64,000 nt of DNA from Phaeospirillum sp. (GTDB lineage Bacteria; Pseudomonadota; Alphaproteobacteria; Rhodospirillales; Magnetospirillaceae). Below, piece after piece: positions 33,196-41,523 of the stretch (its first letter is position 1; each line of letters starts with the position of its first letter). A program made the position numbers and the translations under genes. Where the stretch lies: positions 334,001 to 398,000 of the forward strand of contig JAUSFB010000032.1 in NCBI GenBank assembly GCA_030651575.1, in the 5' to 3' direction. The notes beneath the pieces are model-generated. The model saw only the letters and a list, made by a program, of their open reading frames with translations, searched no databases and was not told where the DNA came from.

Positions 33196-34584
33196 CTACA
33201 TATGGACGGCGCGTCCAAAGGCGTCCAGCACCGACTCGTGCATCATTTCCGACAGGGTCGGATGGGGGAAAACGGTGTGCATCAGGTCGGCCTCGGTGGT
33301 TTCCAGGGTTTTGGCGACCACATAGCCCTGGATCATCTCGGTGACCTCGGCGCCGATCATATGAGCGCCCAGCAGTTCGCCGGTCCTGGCGTCGAACACC
33401 GTCTTGATCATGCCCTCGGTCTCGCCCAGCGCGATGGCCTTGCCGTTGGCCATGAAGGGGAAGCGGCCGACCTTGACCTGATAGCCCTTTTCCTTGGCCT
33501 TGGCCTCCGACAGGCCGACCGAGGCGACCTGGGGGTGGCAGTAGGTGCAGCCGGGGATCTTGCCCATGTCCAGCGGGTGAACATCGGGCAAGCCTTTGAT
33601 CTTCTCGATGCAGATGACGGCTTCGTGGCTGGCCTTGTGGGCGAGCCAGGGAGCGCCGGCGATGTCGCCGATGGCATAGACGCCCGGCTCGCCGGTGCGG
33701 CAATATTCGTCGGTGATGACATGGGTCCGATCGACTTTGATCTTGGTCCCTTCCAGGCCGATATTCTCCACATTACCGACGATACCGATGGCGGTGATGA
33801 CGCGGTCGACCACGATCTCGTGGGCCTTGCCGCCGGACTCCACCGAAACGGTGACATTGCTGGCAGCCTTCCTGATCCCCTTGATGTTAGCGCCGGTGAG
33901 GATCTTCATTCCTTGTTTTTCGAATGATTTCCGAGCGATAGCAGATATTTCCTCATCTTCCACCGGAAGAACGCGATCCATCACCTCAACAACAGTAACA
34001 TCTGCCCCCAATGCATTGAAGAAGCTTGCGAATTCAATTCCGATCGCACCGGAGCCGATCACCAGCAGGCTTTTCGGCATGGTGTCGGGCACCAGGGCTT
34101 CCTTGTAGGTCCAGATGAACTTGCCGTCGGGCTCGAAGCCCGGCAGGATTCTGGCTCGCGCGCCGGTCGCCAGGATGACATGAGGGGCCGAGATGGCGTC
34201 CTTGCCCTCGATGGCAACCTTGCCGCCGCCCGCCAGCTTGGCGACGCCCTCGATCACCGTGACCTTGTTCTTCTTCAGCAGATGCTTGACCCCGCCCTGC
34301 AACTGGGCCGAGACCCCGCGTGAGCGCGCCACGATCTTGGACAGGTCGAACGAGGCGCCCGGAGCCGACAAACCATAAGACTCGGCGTGCCGCATCTGAC
34401 GATAAATCTCGGCCGAGCGCAGCAGCGCCTTGGTCGGGATGCAGCCCCAGTTGAGGCAGATGCCGCCAAGATGCTCACGCTCGACCAGCGCGGTCTCCAT
34501 GCCCAGCTGAGCGGCGCGGATGGCGGCGACATAGCCGCCGGGGCCGCCACCGATGACGACGAGGTCGAAGCTGTTATCGGCCAT
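33196..34584 (-). CDS. lpdA: Dihydrolipoyl dehydrogenase (E3)
   Basis: E3 reoxidises dihydrolipoamide with NAD+. The 462-residue protein has the FAD fingerprint 'VVIGGGPGGYVAAIRAAQLG', the redox disulfide Cys43/Cys48 (GGICLNWGC), the NAD-binding 'LVIGSGAIGIEFASFF', 'GVYAIGDIAG' and the catalytic His in 'FPHPTLSEMMHE'. It starts after GGAGAG. Codons in about 33905-34045 are unusually AT-rich (roughly 45% GC by hand count over 33911-34020) while the protein stays normal, which suggests a short recombined patch. Confidence 0.96.
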   Translation of the reverse strand: MADNSFDLVVIGGGPGGYVAAIRAAQLGMETALVEREHLGGICLNWGCIPTKALLRSAEIYRQMRHAESYGLSAPGASFDLSKIVARSRGVSAQLQGGVKHLLKKNKVTVIEGVAKLAGGGKVAIEGKDAISAPHVILATGARARILPGFEPDGKFIWTYKEALVPDTMPKSLLVIGSGAIGIEFASFFNALGADVTVVEVMDRVLPVEDEEISAIARKSFEKQGMKILTGANIKGIRKAASNVTVSVESGGKAHEIVVDRVITAIGIVGNVENIGLEGTKIKVDRTHVITDEYCRTGEPGVYAIGDIAGAPWLAHKASHEAVICIEKIKGLPDVHPLDMGKIPGCTYCHPQVASVGLSEAKAKEKGYQVKVGRFPFMANGKAIALGETEGMIKTVFDARTGELLGAHMIGAEVTEMIQGYVVAKTLETTEADLMHTVFPHPTLSEMMHESVLDAFGRAVHM

Positions 34585-34623
34585 AGATTCTCTCCATCAA
34601 ACAAAATACGGGAACGCGGCGCA

Positions 34624-35091
34624 TCACTCGGACGCGCCGGGAAAGATCAGGTTCAGGCGGCCTTCGATCTCGATGTCATAGGCCTCGCCCAACCGCCAGA
34701 CATGGACCCCCAGCAGCTCCCGGAACGCGCCAAGCAACTGGTAGAACACGAAGGTCGGAATCTGAAAACGCCGGCCAGTCCGCCGGTCCCAGGTCTCGGC
34801 CTCGACGATGTATTTGCGGCAGGCGGATCGCATGGCCGCCAGCAGATCAAGGGCGGGAGCGCCGGGCGGGAGCAATTCCGCCGTTTCACCGATCAGATGC
34901 TTGGCCTCGACCACGGCGCGGTAGCAACGCTCCTGCTCTTCCGGCAGGACGCCGCGATTACAAAACGCCGGATTGTTCTCGATCATGGCGATCAAACCGG
35001 ACAATGCCGAGCGATCAGCCGCGTTGCCCACCGGAAACGGCGTCACCGGCATCCCCGGCGGCCGGGGAAGCTCTCGGATCCTCAAACCCAT
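34624..35091 (-). CDS. Hypothetical protein within the pdh operon (155 aa)
   Basis: No family is recognised. The 155-residue protein is soluble and mostly helical, with 'LSGLIAMIENNPAFCNRGVLPEEQERCYRAVVEAKHLI' in the first half and 'FQIPTFVFYQLLGAFRELLGVHVWRLGEAYDIEIEGRL' in the second (positions about 32-70 and 108-148). It lies between lpdA (40 bases downstream) and another unknown gene on the same strand. Typical GC3-rich codons and operon placement support it as a real gene. Confidence 0.65.
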   Translation of the reverse strand: MGLRIRELPRPPGMPVTPFPVGNAADRSALSGLIAMIENNPAFCNRGVLPEEQERCYRAVVEAKHLIGETAELLPPGAPALDLLAAMRSACRKYIVEAETWDRRTGRRFQIPTFVFYQLLGAFRELLGVHVWRLGEAYDIEIEGRLNLIFPGASE

Positions 35092-35115
35092 TTACAGTCC
35101 CTCCCGATTTTATTT

Positions 35116-35697
35116 TCAGGCGCCGCTTAACGGGCGCCATGCTTGATCAAAATCGAAATCCAGATCGTGTTCGGCGACGTAGAAGTGAATGAAGGCGTCG
35201 AAATCTCCGTCGAACCGGGTTGCGACGAAGGCGTCGAGGGCGCGGACCTTGTCGCGGTAGAGCGGCATCAGATCGAACCGCCAGCCACCCCCCGCCCGCT
35301 CCGCCGTAACGATGGCGCCCTCATCGAGACCATCGAACAGGCAGCGGACCCGCAGGCGGTCGGGCTCGGCCGTTTCGGCCAGCTCCCCCAACTCCCAAAG
35401 CTCCATCATCACGTCAAGATAGGGAAAGGCGGTAAAGGCCAGCACAAAACCGACCCCCGCCGGGGCTCCGGCCAGATCAGCCGACACCGGCATACCGCGA
35501 TAGCGCAGCACCCAGAACCGGGCCAGCGAGTCGACCTCCTCCAGCCCGCCCCGATCCGCGTTGCGGAATAGGTCGAGCAGGCTGTCGCCCCAAACCAAGG
35601 CCTCGCCCGCCAGCCGTCCCGCGACCACCGGGAATCTGGCCTCGCGAAAATCAGCCTTAAGGCTGTCGAAAGCGGCTTGAACCGCGCCTAACGACAT
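35116..35697 (-). CDS. Hypothetical protein within the pdh operon (193 aa)
   Basis: No family is recognised. The 193-residue protein has no signal or membrane segment. Its N-terminal half is helical, and the C-terminal half is rich in acidic and aromatic residues ('HFYVAEHDLDFDFDQAWRP'). The gene starts nine bases after the pdhC stop codon, so it is very probably translated from the pdhABC message. Small unknown genes between pdhC and lpdA occur in other alphaproteobacteria, but this sequence does not obviously match those I know. Confidence 0.65.
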   Translation of the reverse strand: MSLGAVQAAFDSLKADFREARFPVVAGRLAGEALVWGDSLLDLFRNADRGGLEEVDSLARFWVLRYRGMPVSADLAGAPAGVGFVLAFTAFPYLDVMMELWELGELAETAEPDRLRVRCLFDGLDEGAIVTAERAGGGWRFDLMPLYRDKVRALDAFVATRFDGDFDAFIHFYVAEHDLDFDFDQAWRPLSGA

Positions 35698-35706
35698 GGC
35701 CCGACC

Positions 35707-36966
35707 CTACAACAGCATGGATAGCGGATCTTCGATCAGCGCCTTGAAGGCGGCCAGGAACCCGGCCCCTACCGCGCCATCGACGACACGATGATCCACC
35801 GACAGGGTCACGGTCATGACCGTGGCCACCGCCAGCGCGCCGGCCTTGACCACCGGGCGCTGCTCTCCCGCGCCCACCGCCAGGATACAACCCTGGGGCG
35901 GGTTGATGATGGCGGCGAAGTCCTTGACCCCGAACATACCCAGATTGGAAATGGTGAAGCCGCCGCCCTGGAACTCCTCGGGCTTCAGCTTGCCGTCGCG
36001 GGCCTTGACGGCCAGGGCCTTCATCTCGTTGGAGATCTGAGCCAACCCTTTGTGGTCGGCATGGTGCACGATGGGGGTGATCAAACCGGTGGGAGTCGCC
36101 ACCGCCACCGAGATATCCACATCGGTGTAACGCTTGATCGCATCTTCGCCCCAAGACGCATTGGCGGCCGGCACCTTCTTCAGGGCCAGCGCCACGGCGC
36201 GGACCACGAAGTCGTTGACCGACAGCTTGTAGGCGTCGGAACGGCCGTTCAGCTCGGCCCGCACCTTCAGCAGGGCATCCAGCTCGCAATCGATGGACAG
36301 GTAGAAATGCGGGATGGTGGACTTGGCCTCGGTCAGACGCCGGGCGATGATCTTGCGCATGGAGGTGTTGGGGACCTCCTCGAAGGCCGGCTCGAACGGA
36401 CTGGCGGCGACCGGGGTCGGGACCGGCTTCGGCGCGGCGGCGGGCGTGGCGGTGACAGGGACCGCCTTGACCGGGCCGGAGGCGATGGCGGCCTCGACAT
36501 CGGCCTTGACGATACGGCCATGGGGACCAGAGCCCTTGACCGTCTTCAGGTCCAGATTACCGTCCCTGGCGATACGCTTGGCCAGCGGGCTGGCAAAGAC
36601 GCGGTCGCCGGCAAGAGCGTGACCGGCCGGGGCAGCCGAAGGAATCGCAGCCGGAACGGTCGCAACTGCGGCCGCAGGCGCCGGAGCGGCGGCCGAAGCC
36701 GCCATAAGGGCCGAAGCATCCTCGCCGTCCAGCAGCAGCACGGCGATAATCTGGTTGACCTTGACGCCCGACGTACCGCCGGGAACCAGGATCTTGCCCA
36801 GCACGCCTTCGTCGGCGGCTTCGAACTCCATGGTGGCCTTGTCGGTCTCGATCTCGCAGATGATGTCGCCGGACTTGACGGCATCGCCCTCATTCTTGAG
36901 CCACTTGGCCAGATTGCCCTCGGTCATGGTCGGCGAGAGGGCGGGCATGAGAATTTGCACAGGCAT
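35707..36966 (-). CDS. pdhC: Pyruvate dehydrogenase E2, dihydrolipoamide acetyltransferase
   Basis: E2 forms the core of the complex and transfers the acetyl group to CoA. The 419-residue protein has one lipoyl domain (1-80, lipoyl Lys43 in ETDKATME), an Ala/Pro-rich linker, a peripheral-subunit-binding domain (about 122-158, 'ASPLAKRIARDGNLDLKTVKGSGPHGRI') and the catalytic domain with 'DHRVVDGA' near the C-terminus (His392, Asp396 by count). It is 15 bases downstream of pdhB. Confidence 0.96.
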   Translation of the reverse strand: MPVQILMPALSPTMTEGNLAKWLKNEGDAVKSGDIICEIETDKATMEFEAADEGVLGKILVPGGTSGVKVNQIIAVLLLDGEDASALMAASAAAPAPAAAVATVPAAIPSAAPAGHALAGDRVFASPLAKRIARDGNLDLKTVKGSGPHGRIVKADVEAAIASGPVKAVPVTATPAAAPKPVPTPVAASPFEPAFEEVPNTSMRKIIARRLTEAKSTIPHFYLSIDCELDALLKVRAELNGRSDAYKLSVNDFVVRAVALALKKVPAANASWGEDAIKRYTDVDISVAVATPTGLITPIVHHADHKGLAQISNEMKALAVKARDGKLKPEEFQGGGFTISNLGMFGVKDFAAIINPPQGCILAVGAGEQRPVVKAGALAVATVMTVTLSVDHRVVDGAVGAGFLAAFKALIEDPLSMLL

Positions 36967-36981
36967 GGAAAATCCCCCCTC

Positions 36982-38310
36982 TTAACGGCGATAGCAAACG
37001 GCGCGGGCGGCCTCGACCACATGCTCGATCTGCGGCAAGGCCAGCTTTTCCAGATTGGCGGCATAGGGCATGGGCACATCGGCGCCACAGACCCGCACCA
37101 CCGGCGCATCCAGCCAGTCGAAAGCGTGCTCCATCATCACCGCCGCGATTTCCGAACCGATGCCGGCCACCGGCCACCCCTCTTCCAGGCTGACGATACG
37201 GTTGGTCTTCTTGACCGAATCCACGATGGTGGCGATGTCGAGCGGACGGATGGTGCGCAGATTGATGACCTCGGCCTCGATACCCTCGGCCTTCAGAAGC
37301 TCGGCCGCATCCAGCGCCACCTGAACCATGCGCGAATAGGCGGTGATGGTCACATGGGTTCCGGCGCGCTCGACCTTGGCCTTACCGATGGGAAGAACAA
37401 AGTCGGGATCGTCGGGCACGTCGAAGCTTTGGCCGTAGAGCAACTCGTTTTCCAGGAACACCACCGGATTGGGATCACGGATGGCGGCCTTGAGCAGCCC
37501 CTTGGCGTCGGCGGCGCTCCACGGAGCCAGGACCTTGAGGCCCGGACAATGGGCGTACCACGAGGCGTAATCCTGGCTGTGCTGCGCCCCGACCCGCGAC
37601 GCAGCGCCGTTGGGACCGCGGAACACGATGGAGCACTGCAACTGACCACCCGACATGTACAAGGTCTTGGCCGCCGAGTTGATCACATGGTCGATGGCCT
37701 GCATGGAGAAGTTCATGGTCATGAATTCGACGATGGGCTTCAATCCGGCATAACCGGCGCCGCAGGCGAGACCGGCGAAGCCCATCTCGGTGATGGGCGT
37801 GTCGATCACGCGCTCGGCGCCGAATTCCTCCAGCAACCCCTGGCTGACCTTGTAGGCGCCCTGGTACTGGGCGACTTCCTCACCCAGCAGGAACACCGAG
37901 GCGTCGGAGCGCATTTCCTCGGCCATGGCGTCGCGCAGGGCTTCGCGCACCGTCTGGCGCTTGAAGCTGGCATAAACCGGCTCGGCGGCAGCGGGCAGCG
38001 GCACCAAAGCGGCGACGGGAACAGCGGCGGCCGGGGCGGCGGCGGCGGATAGGGCGGAAGCATCCTCACCCTCGCCCAGCAACACGGCGATGGGGGTGTT
38101 GACCGCCACCCCCTCGGTGCCGGCGGCAACCAGGATCTTGCCCACCACTCCGTCTTCGATGGACTCCAGCTCCATGGTGGCCTTGTCGGTTTCGATCTCG
38201 GCCAGCACTTCTCCGGATTTGATGGCATCGCCTTCGGCCTTGAGCCACTTGGCAAGCTTGCCCTCGGTCATGGTCGGCGACAGCGCGGGCATCAGAATTT
38301 CAATCGGCAT
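36982..38310 (-). CDS. pdhB: Pyruvate dehydrogenase E1 beta subunit with N-terminal lipoyl domain
   Basis: The 442-residue protein has an N-terminal lipoyl domain (1-82, Lys43 in ETDKATME) nearly identical in its first 60 residues to that of PdhC, then a linker and the transketolase-like E1 beta domain from about 115 ('[35 protein letters not shown]'). An E1 beta carrying its own lipoyl domain is typical of alphaproteobacteria. With PdhA it binds thiamine diphosphate and decarboxylates pyruvate. The gene begins 16 bases after the pdhA stop. Confidence 0.96.
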   Translation of the reverse strand: MPIEILMPALSPTMTEGKLAKWLKAEGDAIKSGEVLAEIETDKATMELESIEDGVVGKILVAAGTEGVAVNTPIAVLLGEGEDASALSAAAAPAAAVPVAALVPLPAAAEPVYASFKRQTVREALRDAMAEEMRSDASVFLLGEEVAQYQGAYKVSQGLLEEFGAERVIDTPITEMGFAGLACGAGYAGLKPIVEFMTMNFSMQAIDHVINSAAKTLYMSGGQLQCSIVFRGPNGAASRVGAQHSQDYASWYAHCPGLKVLAPWSAADAKGLLKAAIRDPNPVVFLENELLYGQSFDVPDDPDFVLPIGKAKVERAGTHVTITAYSRMVQVALDAAELLKAEGIEAEVINLRTIRPLDIATIVDSVKKTNRIVSLEEGWPVAGIGSEIAAVMMEHAFDWLDAPVVRVCGADVPMPYAANLEKLALPQIEHVVEAARAVCYRR

Positions 38311-38326
38311 CGGTTTCCCCCTCGCC

Positions 38327-39325
38327 TTACGCTTCGATCAGCACATCAGTCCACAGCTCGGACGGATCCGGCTCGGGACTGGCTTGCGAGAATTCAGCGG
38401 CCTCGGTGACCAAGGCCTTGACCTCGCGGTCGATCTCCTTGAGGCCGGCTTCGTCGATCAGACCGTCGGCCAGCAACTTTTCCTTCAGCTGGTCGATGGG
38501 ATCGTGCTGCTCGCGCATTTTGGTCACCTCCTCCTTGCTCCGGTACTTGGCCGGATCGGACATGGAGTGGCCGCGATAGCGGTAGGTGTTCATTTCCAGG
38601 ATGTAGGGGCCGTTGCCGGAGCGGGCATGCTCCAAGGCGCGGATAGCGGCCTCGCGCACGGCGATGACGCTCATGCCGTTGACCGGCTCGCCGGGAATGC
38701 CATAGGCGGCGCCGCGCTTGTACAGCTCCTGACCGGCGGCGTGGCGAACGGAGGATGTGCCCATGGCGTATTTATTGTTCTCGATCACGAAAACCACCGG
38801 CAGCTTCCACAGCGACGCCATGTTGAAGCTTTCGTAGACTTGGCCCTGATTGACCGCGCCATCGCCGCAATAGACATGCGCGACGCCGTCGTCCTTGGTG
38901 TATTTATGGGCAAAGCCGAGACCGGTTCCCAGCGGCACCTGGGCGCCGACAATGCCGTGGCCGCCGTAGAAGCGTTTTTCACGGCTGAACATATGCATGG
39001 AGCCGCCCTTGCCGCGCGAGTAACCGCCGGCGCGGCCCGTCAGTTCCGCCATCACCCCCTTGGGGTCCATGCCGCAGACCAGCATATGGCCGTGATCGCG
39101 GTAGCTGGTGATGCAGGAATCGGCCGGACCGGCCACGGCCTGCATTCCCACCACCACGGCTTCCTGACCGATATAGAGATGGCAAAAGCCGTTGATCAGC
39201 CCCATGCCGTAAAGCTGACCTGCTTTTTCCTCGAACCGGCGAATCAGCAGCATCTCACGGTAATAGCGCACCAGCTCCTCAGGAGTAGGTTCCGACGCAC
39301 CCCGTTCCTTTTTCTTGGCAGCCAT
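38327..39325 (-). CDS. pdhA: Pyruvate dehydrogenase E1 alpha subunit
   Basis: The 332-residue protein has the E1 alpha landmarks '[28 protein letters not shown]', 'YRDHGH', the thiamine diphosphate motif '[20 protein letters not shown]…N' and the phosphorylation-loop-like '[20 protein letters not shown]'. It is the first gene of the pdhA-pdhB-pdhC-two unknowns-lpdA-lipA-RatA-like operon. A GGGAGGAACC ribosome-binding site precedes the ATG. A perfect inverted repeat lies 111-137 bases upstream of the start. Confidence 0.96.
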   Translation of the reverse strand: MAAKKKERGASEPTPEELVRYYREMLLIRRFEEKAGQLYGMGLINGFCHLYIGQEAVVVGMQAVAGPADSCITSYRDHGHMLVCGMDPKGVMAELTGRAGGYSRGKGGSMHMFSREKRFYGGHGIVGAQVPLGTGLGFAHKYTKDDGVAHVYCGDGAVNQGQVYESFNMASLWKLPVVFVIENNKYAMGTSSVRHAAGQELYKRGAAYGIPGEPVNGMSVIAVREAAIRALEHARSGNGPYILEMNTYRYRGHSMSDPAKYRSKEEVTKMREQHDPIDQLKEKLLADGLIDEAGLKEIDREVKALVTEAAEFSQASPEPDPSELWTDVLIEA

Positions 39326-39435
39326 GGTTCCTCCCGCAGGCCTGGATCATCAAACTGAGGCAATAGGTAAACCAACCTTCCCTATTTTGCAAGCGTGACT
39401 TGCCCATAAAAGCCTTATGCTGCAACGCATTCACA

Positions 39436-39462
39436 GCAATTAACCTGAAAGTGGTTAATTGC
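39436..39462. promoter_or_regulatory. Perfect inverted repeat upstream of pdhA
   Basis: The arms GCAATTAACC (39436-39445) and GGTTAATTGC (39453-39462) are exact reverse complements around the spacer TGAAAGT. The element lies upstream of the pdh operon on the minus strand and is the cleanest long dyad in any intergenic region I scanned. It could be an operator for a regulator of pyruvate metabolism or an RNA hairpin. It does not match the E. coli PdhR site. Confidence 0.55.
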
Positions 39463-39646
39463 GAAGCTATTGCCGCAGCGCAGCATTGGCGGTGAATAAC
39501 GACCGTGCAAAGCCGACCCGCCGCCCCACCTGCATGGGCAGGGGTGCTTGTCATGTGGGGTGGGCAACGCTGAATGGAAAGATGGAAAAGCCGTGACCCG
39601 ACGAGTCGGGCCTATACCAAATCTTACCGAGACACGGACCTTGGCG

Positions 39647-39844
39647 TCAGTTGCCGGGGGCCAGGGGCAGAAAGGCGGCATGAATGCGCGCGCAGGCGGA
39701 ACCGACGTCGCACTCCCCCGCATGAGGGCACATCCGGCTCTCGTCGATCATCCGAACCATGAGACCGACATCCCCCCGGTTGATTACCCCCAGGAGAGCC
39801 TTGATTCGGCGAGGCAGACAATTAGCTTCACGAGGCACGGACAT
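39647..39844 (-). CDS. Possible small Cys-containing protein (65 aa)
   Basis: A 65-residue frame beginning MSVPREANCLPRRIKALL, with three cysteines spaced C-x5-C-x5-C in its second half ('RMCPHAGECDVGSACARIH'). Its spacing hints at a small metal-binding protein. The ribosome-binding site is weak (GGCGG two bases before the ATG), and frames also exist on the opposite strand over the same bases, so this may be chance. Confidence 0.3.
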   Translation of the reverse strand: MSVPREANCLPRRIKALLGVINRGDVGLMVRMIDESRMCPHAGECDVGSACARIHAAFLPLAPGN

Positions 39845-39962
39845 ATCCGCCGATAATTATCTCTCGATGAGACGTTACGGATGACTGTACAGCCTCGGCA
39901 ATCGGGAGAATACCCGACAACGACACCCAATTTAAAGTTTATTACACGCAAAAAGGGTTGCG

Positions 39963-39998
39963 CAAAAAGCGGCGGCACTTTCTGTTTTCGCCCCGCCG
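39963..39998 (-). terminator. Terminator downstream of ftsB
   Basis: On the minus strand CGGCGG (39998-39993) and CCGCCG (39975-39970) form a stem with a long A-rich loop and are followed by CTTTTTG. It lies 37 bases after the ftsB stop. Confidence 0.55.
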
Positions 39999-40034
39999 GA
40001 ACAGCATCTCATTGGGAGCAAGCAATGACGGTAG

Positions 40035-40346
40035 CTACATCTTTTTGTCGAATACAACAGTTTCGCCGTCACGTCCCATATTGAGCATGATGCGGGCACG
40101 CTCCTCCAGCATATCGGGGTCGAGATGATCGGGGCGGAGCAACAGCACCCGATGCTCCATTTCCTGACGCTCGGACGAGACCTTGGCCAGTCGCATCTCG
40201 GCTTCGAGGATTTCAGCTTGCAGCCGGGTATAGGCCAGGACGCCGCGATCGCCTTCCACCGTGTGGTAGGCGAAATAGGTCACCGCGCCAAGCCCGATCA
40301 ACGGGCCTGCCAGATGACTGAAACGGCGGCGCAGTTCCTGCAACAT
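40035..40346 (-). CDS. ftsB: FtsB/DivIC-family septum formation initiator
   Basis: This 103-residue protein has a short cytoplasmic N-terminus, one membrane helix (about 13-29), a periplasmic coiled coil (about 35-66, 'RLQAEILEAEMRLAKVSSERQEMEHRVLLL') and the conserved tail 'DPDMLEERARIMLNM'. FtsB joins FtsL and FtsQ in the divisome. In alphaproteobacteria the gene often sits near eno or pdhA; here pdhA is the next recognised gene downstream. Confidence 0.88.
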   Translation of the reverse strand: MLQELRRRFSHLAGPLIGLGAVTYFAYHTVEGDRGVLAYTRLQAEILEAEMRLAKVSSERQEMEHRVLLLRPDHLDPDMLEERARIMLNMGRDGETVVFDKKM

Positions 40347-40472
40347 GAGGCGGATAGGATCACACGCGGATTCATGCCGTCAACAAGTACAGACTGAACA
40401 GTTTCACTTTCTTGATGGGAAAGTCATGGCTGTTGCAGAAATGACTCATATTTTGGCGCTTATATGACGCCT

Positions 40473-40491
40473 TTCACAATTCGGTTGTGAA
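40473..40491. promoter_or_regulatory. Inverted repeat between ftsB and xdhC
   Basis: TTCACAA (40473-40479) and TTGTGAA (40485-40491) are exact reverse complements around TTCGG. The element lies between the xdhC stop and the ftsB start, both on the minus strand, 127 bases before ftsB. No T-run follows, so an operator or processing hairpin is more likely than a terminator. Confidence 0.35.
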
Positions 40492-40537
40492 CGTAATGTG
40501 AACCCTTTTGCTAGGACTTCATACAGTCTGTTCGCAT

Positions 40538-41518
40538 TCAAATTTTGCCCCGTCGCGCTGCGATCACTTCGGCCAGAATGGAGACCGCGATCTCCGCCGG
40601 TGTCTTCGCACCGATATCGAGGCCCACCGGGGCCGAAATCCGGCCCAGGGTCGCGGCGTCAAGCCCGTGATCGCCCAGCCGCTGGCAACGCTTGGCATGG
40701 GTGCGGGTGCTGCCCAGGGCGCCGACGTAAAAGGCGGACGAGGCCAGCGCCATGCGCAACGCCGCATCGTCCAGCCGGGGCACATGGGTCAGGCTGATCA
40801 GGGCGGTGCGGCGGTCCAGCTTCATCTTGGCCAGCACCTCGTCGGGCTCGCCGCAGATCAAGGTGACGCCGGGAAAGCGTTCGGGAGAGGCGAAGGCCCG
40901 GCGCGGGTCGAGTACGGTAACGGCAAAGCCCACCGAACGGGCCATGACCGCCAGCACCTGCGAGATATGCACCGCGCCGGTGATGATCATGGTCCAGGGA
41001 GCTTCGTGAACCCGCACGAAGACGTTCTCGGCATCCTTGGGCAGCCCATCGATGGCCGCGTCACCCTCGGCCAGCGATTGCACGCCGGAGGAAAGATCAA
41101 GCGCCAGAGCGGTGGGCTCGCGCTTGATGTGACAGGCGACGACCCGTTCCAGCAGGGCTTTCTCCGGCAGAAACACCGCCACCCGGATATTGCCGCCGCA
41201 AGGCAGGCCCACCTGCCAGGCGGTCTCGTCCTCGACCCCGAAGGACAGCAGACGGGGGGCATCCCCCGCCTCCATCTCGCGGGCCTCGGCGATCACCGCC
41301 GCCTCGACACAGCCGCCAGAAACGGAGCCGGCGAAGACTCCGTCCTGGCTGACCGCCATATAGGAGCCCTGGCTGCGCGGCGCCGAGCCCCAGGTGGACA
41401 ACACCACCGCCAGACTCACCTTCTGCCCCGCCTCCAACCAGCGAAGCGCGGTCTCCAGCACTTCGCCGTCATCGGCGGCCATATCGGCGGGGTCGCAGCG
41501 GATGGTGTCGATGCACAT
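40538..41518 (-). CDS. xdhC: XdhC/CoxI-family molybdoenzyme maturation factor
   Basis: XdhC-type proteins bind molybdenum cofactor, add the terminal sulfido ligand and insert it into enzymes of the xanthine oxidase family. The 326-residue protein has the N-terminal XdhC domain ('LVVLSTWGSAPRSQGSYM'-like, 'GSVSGGCVEAAV' and 'VGLPCGGNI') and a C-terminal Rossmann domain ('ALISLTHVPRLDDAALRMAL', 'FYVGALGSTRTHAKR'). It follows hcrB by five bases, so its client is almost certainly the HcrA molybdenum subunit. Confidence 0.88.
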   Translation of the reverse strand: MCIDTIRCDPADMAADDGEVLETALRWLEAGQKVSLAVVLSTWGSAPRSQGSYMAVSQDGVFAGSVSGGCVEAAVIAEAREMEAGDAPRLLSFGVEDETAWQVGLPCGGNIRVAVFLPEKALLERVVACHIKREPTALALDLSSGVQSLAEGDAAIDGLPKDAENVFVRVHEAPWTMIITGAVHISQVLAVMARSVGFAVTVLDPRRAFASPERFPGVTLICGEPDEVLAKMKLDRRTALISLTHVPRLDDAALRMALASSAFYVGALGSTRTHAKRCQRLGDHGLDAATLGRISAPVGLDIGAKTPAEIAVSILAEVIAARRGKI

Positions 41519-41523
41519 GATGC

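Larger units (their letters stand above)
39326..40034. other. 709-base region between pdhA and ftsB with little coding content
   Basis: The region contains the pdh promoter zone, a perfect 10-base inverted repeat (39436-39462), a C-rich/G-rich segment with several pairing possibilities (about 39520-39565), a small hairpin CCCGA-CGAG-TCGGG (39598-39611), one possible small reading frame on the minus strand (39647-39844) and the ftsB terminator (39963-39998). No known riboswitch, tRNA or 4.5S/6S RNA pattern was recognised in it. Confidence 0.5.

Noticed and set aside
39520-39620. A riboswitch (TPP or cobalamin) or 4.5S/6S RNA in the pdhA-ftsB gap
   Set aside because: The C-rich and G-rich segments can pair, but the conserved sequence motifs of these RNAs are not present on either strand.
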